A stretch of DNA of 64,000 nt from Humulus lupulus (Eukaryota; Streptophyta; Magnoliopsida; Rosales; Cannabaceae): assembly GCF_963169125.1 (NCBI RefSeq), contig NC_084798.1, positions 202,177,481-202,241,480 on the forward strand, given 5' to 3'. The notes below the pieces were generated by a model. The model worked only from the letters and a program-made list of their open reading frames with translations, was not told the origin of the DNA and searched no databases. Each line of letters begins with the position of its first letter. The stretch's first letter is position 1. The position numbers were made by a program, and so were the translations under genes. Positions 11,914 to 21,547 of the stretch are shown one piece after another.

Positions 11914-14293
11914 TGCAATACCCCAAGTTGCTAATGAGGTTTAGGACCTTGATTAGCGTGCCTGGAGGGCAATAAGTGAATTAACATGATAATATGTGAG
12001 TTTGAATGAATATGTGATTAGAATGCATGTTTAGGTGGTATAAATATGAATGTAGGCCCCGTTTCCGTGTTAAGGGTAAATTGGTAATTTTAGCCCGCTG
12101 ATGGCATAAATGTGATAATTGTATTATGTGATTTGTACCACGTGAGTGTGGTGATATTAATGTGATGCACGTGCCGAGACGGTCCTAGAGAGCTAGTTAA
12201 TTTAAAAGTCACAACAGGATTTTATACCCAGCTCGGGAGGAGCCTAGGGGTACTTTGGGAATCTTGTAAATTTGAGAATTAGTGGTTAATGGTTATTGGT
12301 GATTGAGTAACCTGTGTAACCATTAGTAACTGCTGAGAGTAACAAGTTTAGATGGGAAAATGGTAGAATTGTAATATAGGTGAAAGGACAAGAGTGCCCT
12401 TGAGGTTTAGTTAGGAAGGATATTTATGGAAGGGTGGAATAGTCATTTGGCTAAGGATAGATAAGTTTCAGCTGAAGGGAAGGATGGTTCACGTATAACA
12501 CTTGGTCACATATTGGTTTATGCTGAAAGTTGGAAGAAAAGGCTAGAAAGAAAGGGAAGCAAGAAGGAGGGCTGAAACTTGAGACCTTGGAGGAAATTCA
12601 AGGGGTTTGAGGCAACCAAAACCAGATTTAAGCTAGGATTGTTCAAAGGTAAGAATTGTGCTCTATTTTTGTTAAATTTAAGTCTGAATTTTCAGAGATT
12701 GAGTGTGGGAACCTAAAGGAAATATGGCTGGTTTTACTTGGAAATTCAGTTAGGATAATCAAGAGGAAAGAGGTTGGAGGCTGGAATTGAGAGGAGTTCA
12801 AGCTGAGTTTTGATTGAGGTAAGAATCCTTAGCATGTTTAATTTTCGTATCTGATGTGGTTTAAGATTTTAGAGGCATGATTTATAGTTTTCAAACTCTG
12901 GTTTAAGTCTTGGAAGCCATGGTTTAAGTTTCAGGAATTTGAACCTCGAGAATGGGTTTTGAGAGTGATTGTGTAATTGAGTTTGTTTTTTTATGTTTAT
13001 AGGTTGTTAAAGGGTTCATTTGGGGTTTTAAATTGATTTTGGGGCTTAGGTACTTGTTTGGGTTGAATTGGAGTTGTTTTGGCTCGAGAAAATGCAGGGG
13101 GAAAACCCAGAAATCTGGGTTCGCTTAGGGGCGCCGCGACCCTGTTCTTTGGTGCTGCGGCGCAAGCATGCATCAGGATTAGGGGAAAGCCTCTGGGCGC
13201 CGCAGCCCTTGATGGGAGTGTCGCGGCCCTAGGCCATTTTTGACAGCCAAATATTGTATTTTTAGGGCTTTTGCCCTGGGACTCGGGGGATGGTTCCAAT
13301 GCATTGTTTTAGGGAAGTAGGGGACCCGAGAGTACAAAATTGGTCCCGGGAAGTGGTTTTGGGATTGGTTAGTATTAAAATTGTTTTATATGTGTTGTGA
13401 CTAGAATTTTGGAGAGGCTCGTGATAGAGGACCGTGCTTGTGACCTTGGTGCATCGGAAAGCTCGGGATACAGGTAAGAAAACTGTAACACCCGTAGAGC
13501 AGGGCATGGGCCCATAGTGTTGTTGCAGGGCACGACCCTAGATTGTATTATTGCTAGGATGTAGCTTTAAATGAATTGTTATATATTTGATTGTTGTTTG
13601 AGAATGCTATATGTGGTTATAGCAGAATGAACGGCAAAGGGGTCGGGAACGGCAAAGGGCCGAGAACGGCAGTGGGGCCGGGAATATCACTTGGCACATG
13701 GAGTGCTTGTGGTTAGGGTGAGACCCCGATGGATACATGGGATATCCTTACGGTGTGGACCGAGAACCCAGGCTTTGGTAATGCTTCTGGGACGGCATGG
13801 TCGTATATGTGTTTAAATCTTATGGACTGTTTGATTAGATATGAGTTATCTGCTATAATGATTGTATGATATGCATATGTTATGTGCTGTATGAGTTTTC
13901 TTGCTGGGCTTCGGCTCACGGGTGCTCTGTGATTGTAGGTAAGGGCAAAGAGAAAGTCAACCAGCCATGAGTACGGAGAGCGTGGGGGCGGCGCGTACAT
14001 GTTTGGCCTGCCCGACTGCTTTGGTTGGGGGCATTTTGAGAAATGGCTGTACTAAACTATGTTTTTGATAATTAGTCATCTGTAAACCTATTTTGAATTG
14101 TAAATATTTTACTAACCTCGTTTTGGGATCCCGAATGTTAAACTCTTGAATTTTAATGAATTTGAGTACTTTTAATTATTACAGCCTTGACTTCCTGTTT
14201 AATCACACTTTTGTTCTAAAAACCTCGCTTAGCGAGTTAATTGCACATTTTAAAACTCACTTAGTAACGACTCTAAGGTGGTAGGGTGTTACA
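11914..14293 (+). repeat. 3' LTR of gypsy element
   Basis: 2380 bp, starts TGCAATACCC and ends GTGTTACA. It matches the 5' LTR except for 385 extra bases at 13109-13493 that look ancestral. Small substitutions are scattered along it, so the two LTRs have been diverging for some time. Confidence 0.93.
13130..13230 (+). promoter_or_regulatory. GC-rich palindrome module in the gypsy 3' LTR
   Basis: Four GC-rich near-palindromic words (GGCGCCGCGACC, GCTGCGGCGC, GGGCGCCGCAGCCC, GTCGCGGCCC) spaced about 20-40 bp apart, in an AT-rich setting. A TATA-like TTGTATTTTTA follows at about 13253. The 5' LTR has lost this part. The same layout recurs in other elements of the window. Confidence 0.6.
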
Positions 14294-14298
14294 TTTTG

Positions 14299-16441
14299 TC
14301 TCTGCAACATACTTAATAAATAGACTTCCCACACCAACACTTCAAAACATTTCACCTTTTGAAAAACTTTTTCATCAAACCCCTGATTACAATTTTTTAA
14401 ATGTGTTTGCGTGTTCTTGTTTCCCTCTACTTCGGCCATACAACTCCCATAAAGTCAGTTTTAGGACCACCAAATGTCTATTCTTGGGATATAGCCTAGC
14501 ACATAAGGGTTATAGGTGTCTAGATCCTAATGGGAGGGTCTACATTGCTAGGAGTGTCAAATTTAATGAGCTGGAATTTCCTTATATGTCTTTATTTTAG
14601 TCAAACTCAGTACCTATTTCTCCAGCAGTCCCCTCTTATACTAACACCACTTTTCCTCTTCCCAATATCCCTATACCAGCTGCATCATCTTTCCTTATCA
14701 CTCCACCACAACAAAACATCTCACCACCAGCCCCAAGTACATTGTCTAGCCCAAACACTTCTGACCCTTACCTACTCGAGCCTACTTTTGTACCCTCAAA
14801 TGACCAAATATCTCCATCTCCTCCCTCACCTCCTATGTCAGACCCATTACCCCAACATCAAGACATAGACCCAACACAAGCCTTTTTACCTATACCAGAC
14901 TCACTTTCTAGTCTACCCGTACCTCCCACCAAAAACCAACATATAATGACCACTAGATCCAAATCTGGCATCTTTAAGCCTAAGGCTCTTATAACTTTGC
15001 ACAAGAATTTATGTTTAGAACCAAAAACAATGAAGTAAGCTTTGAAAGACCCACTGTGGACACAAGCAATGAAGGATGAGTATGCTGCATTAATGCACAA
15101 CAAAACATGGACTCTTGTTCCTCTATCTCCAAACATGCCTATTGTCCACAACAAATGGATATTTCGTGTTAAATATAAGCCAGATGGCTCTGTGGAACGC
15201 TACAAAGCACACTTAGTAGCAAAAGGTTTTGAACAGACTCCGGGGGTAGACTTCTTCGAAACATACAGTCCTGTAGTGAAGCCTTCCACTATCAGAGTCA
15301 TCTTAACCATTGTTGTTGCCTACAATTGGGAAATCCAACATATTGATGTTAACAATGCTTTCCTTAATGGACAGCTTCAAGAAACTGTGTACATGTACCA
15401 ACCTCAGGGATTTCAAAACTCAGATTTTCCTCAACATGTCTGCAAGTTGAATAAAGCCTTGCATGGCCTAAAACAAGCACCTAGAGCTTGGTTTGACAAG
15501 CTGAAAAATTCCTTGCTACAATGGGGCTTCACCAATTCAAAATCAGATACTTCCTTGTTTTTCACAAGACAGAAAGGTAAACTCATTCTTCTCCTAGTCT
15601 ATGTTGATGATATTCTCATCACAGGGGAAGATAAAGCAATGGTCCATCAGTTGATCACTGATCTTCACCTTCAGTATGCTCTTAAAGTACTTGGACCGGT
15701 CAACTACTTCTTGGGTTTTGAAGTTTTCAGAAATGACTCTGGTCTTTATCTAACTCAAAGCAAATACACAAGGGATCTTCTAGACAAAACTAATATGTCT
15801 GATGCAAAGCCAGTCCCTACTCCCATGTGTACAACATCACAGTTGTCTCTTGATCAAGGTACTCCTCTTGCGGATCCATCAATTTACAGAAGTATCATTG
15901 GTGCTCTCCAATATCTGACATTAACAAGACCAGATATTGCTTTTTCTATAAATAAGTTGAGTCAATTTTTGAAGGCCCCTACTACTGATCATTGGAATGC
16001 TTGCAAAAGAGTACTGAGATATTTGGCTGGCACTACACACTACGGATTATGTTTCAAGCCATCTCCCAATCTCTTCATCAATGGCTTTACTGATGCAGAT
16101 TGGCCAGCTCTATTGATGACAGGCGCTCTACTTCAGGATACTGCATCTTCCTTGGAGGAAATCTGGTCAGTTGGAACTCCAAAAAACAGCATGTTGTAGC
16201 TCGATCTTCAACTGAGGCTGAGTATAGATCTCTGGCTTTAGCTACTTCTGAAATCATGTGGCTTCAGTCATTACTTAGTGAACTGCACCTCACACCTCCT
16301 CAATGTCCTGTTCTCTGGTGTGACAACTTAGGTGCAAGCTCTCTTTCCTCCAATCCAGTATTCCATGCTCGTACCAAACACATAGAAATTGATCTTCACT
16401 TTGTTCGTGACCAGATTCTTGCCAAGGCTCTGGAAGTTTGA
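14299..16441 (+). pseudogene. copia element 1 pol, 3' part (integrase end, RT, RNase H)
   Basis: The frame picks up after the gypsy TSD as VSATYLINRLPTP and continues through the integrase C-terminus, a Pro/Ser-rich linker, the reverse transcriptase (KWIFRVKYKPDG, NAFLNGQLQE, and active-site YVDDILITG near 15600) and RNase H ([11 protein letters not shown] near 16210; VLWCDNLGA). Lesions: TAG 14598-14600, TAA 15036-15038, a one-base frameshift near 16105, and TGA 16439-16441 in the C-terminal VRYVPSAYQIADLFTK motif. Gene order RT after integrase confirms Ty1/copia. Confidence 0.93.
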
Positions 16442-16550
16442 TATGTTCCCTCTGCATATCAGATAGCTGATCTGTTCACGAAGTCTCTTCTCATCACTCA
16501 CTTTCAAAGGCTCTTCTCCAAGTTGACACTCGTTTGTTCCCCCGTGTCAC

Positions 16551-16560
16551 TTGAGGGGGA
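16551..16560 (+). promoter_or_regulatory. Polypurine tract of copia element 1
   Basis: TTGAGGGGGA directly before the 3' LTR start TATTAG. Confidence 0.85.
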
Positions 16561-16816
16561 TATTAGTGAAGACCAAATACACCAAGAGTCCTAACTACTG
16601 AATTCTGTTAGCTGAAGTTAGTTAATTAACAGATTCTTGTTAGAAGCTTAATTTTCTTGTAATTGTTCTGTTAATCTTTTGTATTAACTGTACTCTATAT
16701 AAACCTTACCTCTCTTTCATTTGAGGTGTGGTTCTTTTCAGTTTAATACAATTTTTCATTCTTTACATTTCTTCCATTATATTTCTACTTTCTTTGATCT
16801 TGCCTCTGTTTCAACA
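16561..16816 (+). repeat. 3' LTR of copia element 1
   Basis: 256 bp, TATTAG...TTTCAACA, followed by TSD ATTTG at 16817-16821. Its TATA box (TATATAAA) is at 16696-16703 and points toward the PPR gene, whose ATG lies about 660 bp downstream on the same strand. Confidence 0.93.
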
Positions 16817-16821
16817 ATTTG

Positions 16822-17356
16822 GCATGAAAATATCGTAGTTGACTAGGCTTAGAGGCGATGCCACATGTCCGGAATTGAGGTAAAAGTATGAAAAATTATG
16901 TGTTAGTTTTTTAGGGGAAAAAATTGGAGAGTAAACTTATACTAAAAATATGAGTAAATATGTCAAATAAAAAAAATATAATGTGTAAAACTGAACCCTT
17001 TTAATATTTAAAGGGGATTTTATAGACAATAACGAAAGCCATAATTAAAATTTGCACAAAAAATTATGTTATGAGATAATTTATTTGTCTAAATTTATAA
17101 AAGAAAAACGACAAACTTAGTTGTTCTTCCCTAACATGAAAACGACACGTCGTTTACAAGTACATTAAATCCTACAAGGCTTACAAGAGCCGTTACTTTC
17201 CTCCACTGCTTTCAACTTCCATTATCTTACTCCAAATCCTTAAAAGCTACAGCCAAAACCTTCCCAAACCAGCTCAGTCAGACTCAGACCCATCTCTCTC
17301 TCTGGTTAGTGCTTTTTATTATAAGCCTTACTCCGTTGATATTGCTTTGTTAAGTA
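16822..17356 (+). promoter_or_regulatory. Upstream region and leader of the PPR gene
   Basis: AT-rich sequence with no coding potential. A CT-rich run (CTCTCTCTCTGG) about 60 bases before the ATG is a typical plant leader pyrimidine patch. No clear TATA box can be assigned. Nothing else seen. Confidence 0.45.
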
Positions 17357-20029
17357 ATGGGTTCTCTTAGATTTTCAGTTTCTTTGGATGGATTTGATTC
17401 CAAAAAGTTGAATTCCTCTATGAGCTCAAGCTATCTCCATGTGGGTAGAACTTATATAGTCAGTTCTTTGAATAGGGTCATTAACATTAAGGCTAATTCT
17501 TTGCATAATGACTTAGTTAAGGAGAGCATTGTTGAGCAAAAACCCAATTACAGTGGCCAAAATGAGAATAAGTTCCGTGGTGATAAGGAGAGTAAAAGGG
17601 ACATGGGTTCGAAAGTTAGTTTGAGAAGGAATAGGTGGGAACGGGAACTAGAGAATTTATTTGTCAATGATGGTGAAATAGACGTTAATTACTCTGTTAT
17701 TAAGTCTGATATGAGCTTAGAGCAGTGTAATGTCGTTTTGAGACGGCTAGAGGGGTGTAATGACAGCAAAACTCTGAGATTCTTTGAGTGGATGAGAAGC
17801 ATTGGGAAGTTAGAAGGTAATATAAGTGCTTATAATTTGGTTTTTAGGGTGTTGGGTAGAAGAGAAGATTGGGGTACAGCTGAAAAAATGATTTTGGAAT
17901 TGAAAAATGATCTGGGTTGTGATGATTATCAAATTTTCAACACACTTATATATGGTTGCTGTAAACTTGGGCGTGTTGGTTTAGGAGGTAAGTGGTTGAG
18001 AATGATGCTTGAACATGGGGTTAAGCCAAATGTTGCTACCTTTGGTATGCTCATGAAGCTTTACCAGAAAGGTTGGAATGTTGAGGAGGCAGAATTTAAC
18101 TTTTCCCTAATGAGGGATTTGGGAATTGTATGCCCATCCGCTTACTCATCATTAATCACAATTTATACTCGTTTGAACTTGTATGAAAAAGCTGAAGAGG
18201 TTATTGGCTTTATGAGAGAAGATAAAGTGATGCCTAATTTGGATAATTGGCTGGCGATGCTTAATGCTTATAGTCAACAAGGAAAACTAGAGGATGCTGA
18301 GCTGGTTTTGGTCTCAATGCGAAAGGCTGGCTTTCCCCCCAACATTGTTGCTTACAATACATTGATAACTGGGTACGGAAGAGCTTCCAAAATGGATTCT
18401 GCTCAACGACTATTCTTGTGCATAAAAAAAATTGGATTAGAGCCTGATGAAACAACTTACCGTTCTATGATCGAGGGTTGGGGTCGGGCAGACAACTATA
18501 AGGAGGCTATATGGTACTATCAGAAGCTCAAAGAGTTTGGATTCAAGCCTAACTCATCTAACCTGTACACACTAATAAACCTGCAAGCGAAATATGGGAA
18601 AGAAGAAGATGCTGTTAGAACGCTTGATGATATGATGAAGATCGGATGCCAATATCCCTCGATCATTGGTATTCTTCTGCAGGCATATGAGAGGGCTGGG
18701 AGAATAGATAAAGTGCCTTTACTTTTGAAGGGTCCTTTTTATGAACATGTTCTTGTTAATCAGACGTCTTGCTCCATTCTTGTCATGGCTTATGTGAAAC
18801 AAAACCTGGTGGAGGAAGCTATCCATGTGTTGAGGGACAAAGTTTGGAAGGACCCATGTTTTGAAGGTAACCTGTATCATTTGTTAATATGCTCTTGTAA
18901 AGAGTTGGGTCATTTTAATAATGCTGTTAAAATATACACTCATATGCCCAAAAATGAGAACAGGCCAAATATGCATATCACATGCACAATGATTGATATT
19001 TATAGTGTTATGGGTTTATTTTCTGAAGCTGAGAAACTTTATTTGAAGTTGAAGTCTTCAGAAGTTGAGTTGGACACGATTGGCTTTACTATTGTTCTAA
19101 GGATGTACGTAAAAGCCGGTTCTTTGACTGATGCTTGTTCTGTTCTAGATGAAATTGACAAACAGAAGGATTTTACTCCTGATATCCATCTAACCCGTGA
19201 TATGCTCCGTCTTTATCAGCGATGTGAGAAGCAGAATAAATTAGCAAGCTTGTACTATAAAATCTTGAAGAGTGGAGTGCCTTGGGATCAGGAAATGTAT
19301 AATTGTGTCATAAATTGCTGTGCTCGTGCCTTGCCAGTTGATGAGATTTCCAGGCTCTTTGAAGAGATGCTTCAACATGGGTTCATTCCTAACACCATTA
19401 CCCTGAATGTCATGCTTCATCTTTATGGGAAATCAAAGCTTTTCAGGAAGGCAAGGAAGTTGTTCTGGATGGCCCAAAAGTGGGGCTTAGTTGACGTGAT
19501 ATCTTACAATACGTTGATAGCAGCTTATGGGAAAAGTAAAGATTTGACTAAAATGGAATCCACAGTTAAATCGATGCAATTCAAAGGATTTTCAGTTTCC
19601 CTTGAGGCATACAATTGCATGTTGGATGCTTATGGAAAAGAAAGACAAATGGAGAGTTTCCAAAATGTGCTACAGAAAATGAAGGAATCAAACTGTGATT
19701 CAGATCATTACACATACAACATTATGATCAATATATATGGAGAGCAAAGATGGATTGATGAAGTTGCTGAAGTGTTAACAGCATTGAATGAATGTGGGCT
19801 CAAACCTGATCTGTACAGTTACAACACCTTAATTAAGGCATATGGAATTGCGCAAATGGTGGAAGAGGCAGTTGGTTTGATCAAGGAAATGAGAAAAAAT
19901 GGCATAGAACCTGATAAAGTAACCTATCTTAATCTGATTACTGCACTGCGACGAAATGATAAGTTTCTCGAGGCTGTTAAGTGGTCCTTGTGGATGAAGC
20001 AGATGGGATTGCAAGGCAAACAAAACTAA
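17357..20029 (+). CDS. BFA2: P-class PPR protein, chloroplast, At4g30825/BFA2 orthologue
   Basis: An uninterrupted 890-residue protein with no intron, as is usual for plant PPR genes. The first roughly 70 residues are Ser/Arg/Lys-rich with few acidic residues, as in a chloroplast transit peptide. From about residue 150 to the end there are about twenty 35-residue P-type repeats (for example NIVAYNTLITGYGRASKMDS, PDLYSYNTLIKAYG, PDKVTYLNLITALRR). There is no E, DYW or SMR domain, so it should be an RNA-binding P-class factor and not an editing enzyme. The start MGSLRFS, the motif LENLFVNDGEIDV and the end RRNDKFLEAVKWSLWMKQMG agree with Arabidopsis At4g30825 as I know it; that protein (BFA2) is described as protecting the plastid atpH/F transcript for ATP synthase. 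Orthology is judged by eye. It is the only undamaged full-length host gene in the window. Confidence 0.9.
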   Translation: MGSLRFSVSLDGFDSKKLNSSMSSSYLHVGRTYIVSSLNRVINIKANSLHNDLVKESIVEQKPNYSGQNENKFRGDKESKRDMGSKVSLRRNRWERELENLFVNDGEIDVNYSVIKSDMSLEQCNVVLRRLEGCNDSKTLRFFEWMRSIGKLEGNISAYNLVFRVLGRREDWGTAEKMILELKNDLGCDDYQIFNTLIYGCCKLGRVGLGGKWLRMMLEHGVKPNVATFGMLMKLYQKGWNVEEAEFNFSLMRDLGIVCPSAYSSLITIYTRLNLYEKAEEVIGFMREDKVMPNLDNWLAMLNAYSQQGKLEDAELVLVSMRKAGFPPNIVAYNTLITGYGRASKMDSAQRLFLCIKKIGLEPDETTYRSMIEGWGRADNYKEAIWYYQKLKEFGFKPNSSNLYTLINLQAKYGKEEDAVRTLDDMMKIGCQYPSIIGILLQAYERAGRIDKVPLLLKGPFYEHVLVNQTSCSILVMAYVKQNLVEEAIHVLRDKVWKDPCFEGNLYHLLICSCKELGHFNNAVKIYTHMPKNENRPNMHITCTMIDIYSVMGLFSEAEKLYLKLKSSEVELDTIGFTIVLRMYVKAGSLTDACSVLDEIDKQKDFTPDIHLTRDMLRLYQRCEKQNKLASLYYKILKSGVPWDQEMYNCVINCCARALPVDEISRLFEEMLQHGFIPNTITLNVMLHLYGKSKLFRKARKLFWMAQKWGLVDVISYNTLIAAYGKSKDLTKMESTVKSMQFKGFSVSLEAYNCMLDAYGKERQMESFQNVLQKMKESNCDSDHYTYNIMINIYGEQRWIDEVAEVLTALNECGLKPDLYSYNTLIKAYGIAQMVEEAVGLIKEMRKNGIEPDKVTYLNLITALRRNDKFLEAVKWSLWMKQMGLQGKQN

Positions 20030-21150
20030 GGTACCATTGTTTTTTTCCCCTTGCTTTCAAGTCATACTGTACATGAAAACAGAATTAGTTGTGATCATAT
20101 CTAAAACACATTTCAAAGCTGTCCATAGAATAAGATGTTGCAATTAGGATCTTTTGTTCCATCTTCTGACATCCATTTGATTTAATTTTCCTATTGCCTA
20201 TTTGCTTTCTGATAGATACACACAATGGAATAAAATAGAAAATTGATAGAATAAGATGTAGTATGTATAGGGAGGTTAGTAGTTGAGCGGTTATGGTTGT
20301 TATTGTGGTTAGGTAATATTAGTTAAACGTATATATATCACAGAGAAGGGAATTAAAGGGGTGTAAATTGTTTTGTAAAATTGGGAATTCTTTAGAATTC
20401 TTTGGCAGGCTCAAGGGATCCTCGAATTTTCTTGTATTGTCTTGGATTGAATTTTCAATGGAGAATGTTTGATAGCCATTTTTAAATCTTGGTTCCTATT
20501 ACTTTCCTACAGGCTGAATGGTTCTGCAAATTCCTTCAAAGAGACATTGCATTCTCCCTGTGCTAAAATGGACCACGACGATGATCGATAGCTAAATGAT
20601 ATGCAAACTGGTTCCAGATGTTTAGGAGATTGGCAGCAGAGGAAAACCGTGTCAAAGTGGGGAAGATCATTATCAACAATCATCTGTTGAAACTTGAAAG
20701 TATGAGGGAATCATCAAAGGGAGCTCTGATGACTGTAGAAATGTGTCAATTGCTAGTCATTCAGAACCAAAAGAATCTCCCACAACTCAGCTGAAAAACT
20801 AAAAAAAGAAAGATGGTCAGCCTTTACTATCGATGTAGATACTTGGACCTTCATCTTCTATATCAGTCTCTATATACAGCAGAAATGTTGAGGAAAACCT
20901 GCCTTATATGAATAATGAAATGCTGCAAGTATGGGCCATGGCAGTGGCAGACAGTTTGCCTTGGAATTTTGTAGAGTACCAAGCCACTATTCTTGTAAAG
21001 CAAAATAATGGTCTATATTATTCTACTATATGTTTCACTCTTGCAAATAAATCTAAGTATGGTGTTTCATTTCAAAAATAGGTTGATTCAGTCAACTATG
21101 ATTAGATTTTTTCTTTCGGTACAAGTAGGGGGAAAAAAAGAGAGCATGAT
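20030..21150 (+). other. PPR 3' UTR and intergenic DNA; possible 3' UTR intron
   Basis: No coding domain. The stop codon region reads TAAG|GTACCA and a good acceptor TTTCCTACAG ends at about 20512, so an intron in the 3' UTR is possible but not proven. The TSD-like ATCAT (21151-21155) precedes the next copia element. Confidence 0.4.
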
Positions 21151-21155
21151 ATCAT

Positions 21156-21547
21156 TGTTGGAACTTTTTGTTAAAAGTTAAAAGTGAATAGTTAAAAATT
21201 GAAAAAGTATATTTGTGTGTGATATGGGAAAAGTCTCACATGGATTTGGAACACTCATCCAAGAGTGTATATAAGATGCAAGTGCCATGTATTGGGGTGT
21301 GCCCCAAGGGGTACCCAGTTTTGTGCGAATAGGTGAGGACTCACACACTTGACCACCACGCGCGCGTTGCCGTCCAAGCGGGCAGGTGGTATGGTTTGAA
21401 ATTTATTAAGAAGCAGTAAACGTTTTATTGAGATCGACTCCTTTACATAAGTCAGATCAGAATAACGGGGAAATACATAAGGGCGTGGTTGATAGACTGT
21501 CGTGCACACTTAGGGCAAAGCCGCAAAACGTCTTAAAGAGAGCAACA
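21156..21547 (+). repeat. 5' LTR of copia element 2
   Basis: Start is fixed by the match to 27571. The end is inferred from CAACA at 21543-21547, which would complement the TGTTG start; it cannot be checked against the truncated 3' copy. TATA-like TATATAAG at 21268-21275. A GC-rich CGCGCGTTGCCG lies near 21360. Confidence 0.65.

Larger units (their letters stand above)
3087..14293 (+). mobile_element. Ty3/gypsy LTR retrotransposon inserted in the copia integrase
   Basis: Both ends are LTRs starting TGYAATACCCCAAG and ending GTTACA, flanked by TTTTG at 3082-3086 and 14294-14298. A tRNA-Met primer site (5085-5096) and a purine tract before 11914 complete the structure. The pol order is protease, reverse transcriptase, RNase H, integrase, then a C-terminal chromo-like tail, so this is a chromovirus; the long LTRs (about 2.0 and 2.4 kb) fit the Tekay/Del clade (inference). 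The coding region has at least six TAG stops and a frameshift, and is split by a solo LTR at 8747-10671. Confidence 0.95.
793..16816 (+). mobile_element. Ty1/copia LTR retrotransposon, interrupted by a gypsy element
   Basis: The element is bounded by two closely similar LTRs (793-1061 and 16561-16816) and a 5-bp direct repeat ATTTG at 788-792 and 16817-16821. It carries a tRNA-Met primer site directly after the 5' LTR and a purine tract directly before the 3' LTR. The gag-pol order (gag, zinc knuckle, protease, integrase, reverse transcriptase, RNase H) is that of Ty1/copia; short LTRs and sequence style suggest an Ale/Retrofit-like lineage, which is inference. Taking out 3087-14293 with one copy of TTTTG restores a copia element of about 4.8 kb. 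By eye the two LTRs differ by roughly seven substitutions and one 13-bp indel, so the insertion is not recent. The 3' LTR points at the PPR gene downstream. Confidence 0.95.

Noticed and set aside
13713..14000. Minus-strand frame of 95 residues in the gypsy 3' LTR
   Set aside because: LTR sequence, no domain, and the matching 5' LTR does not keep a comparable frame.
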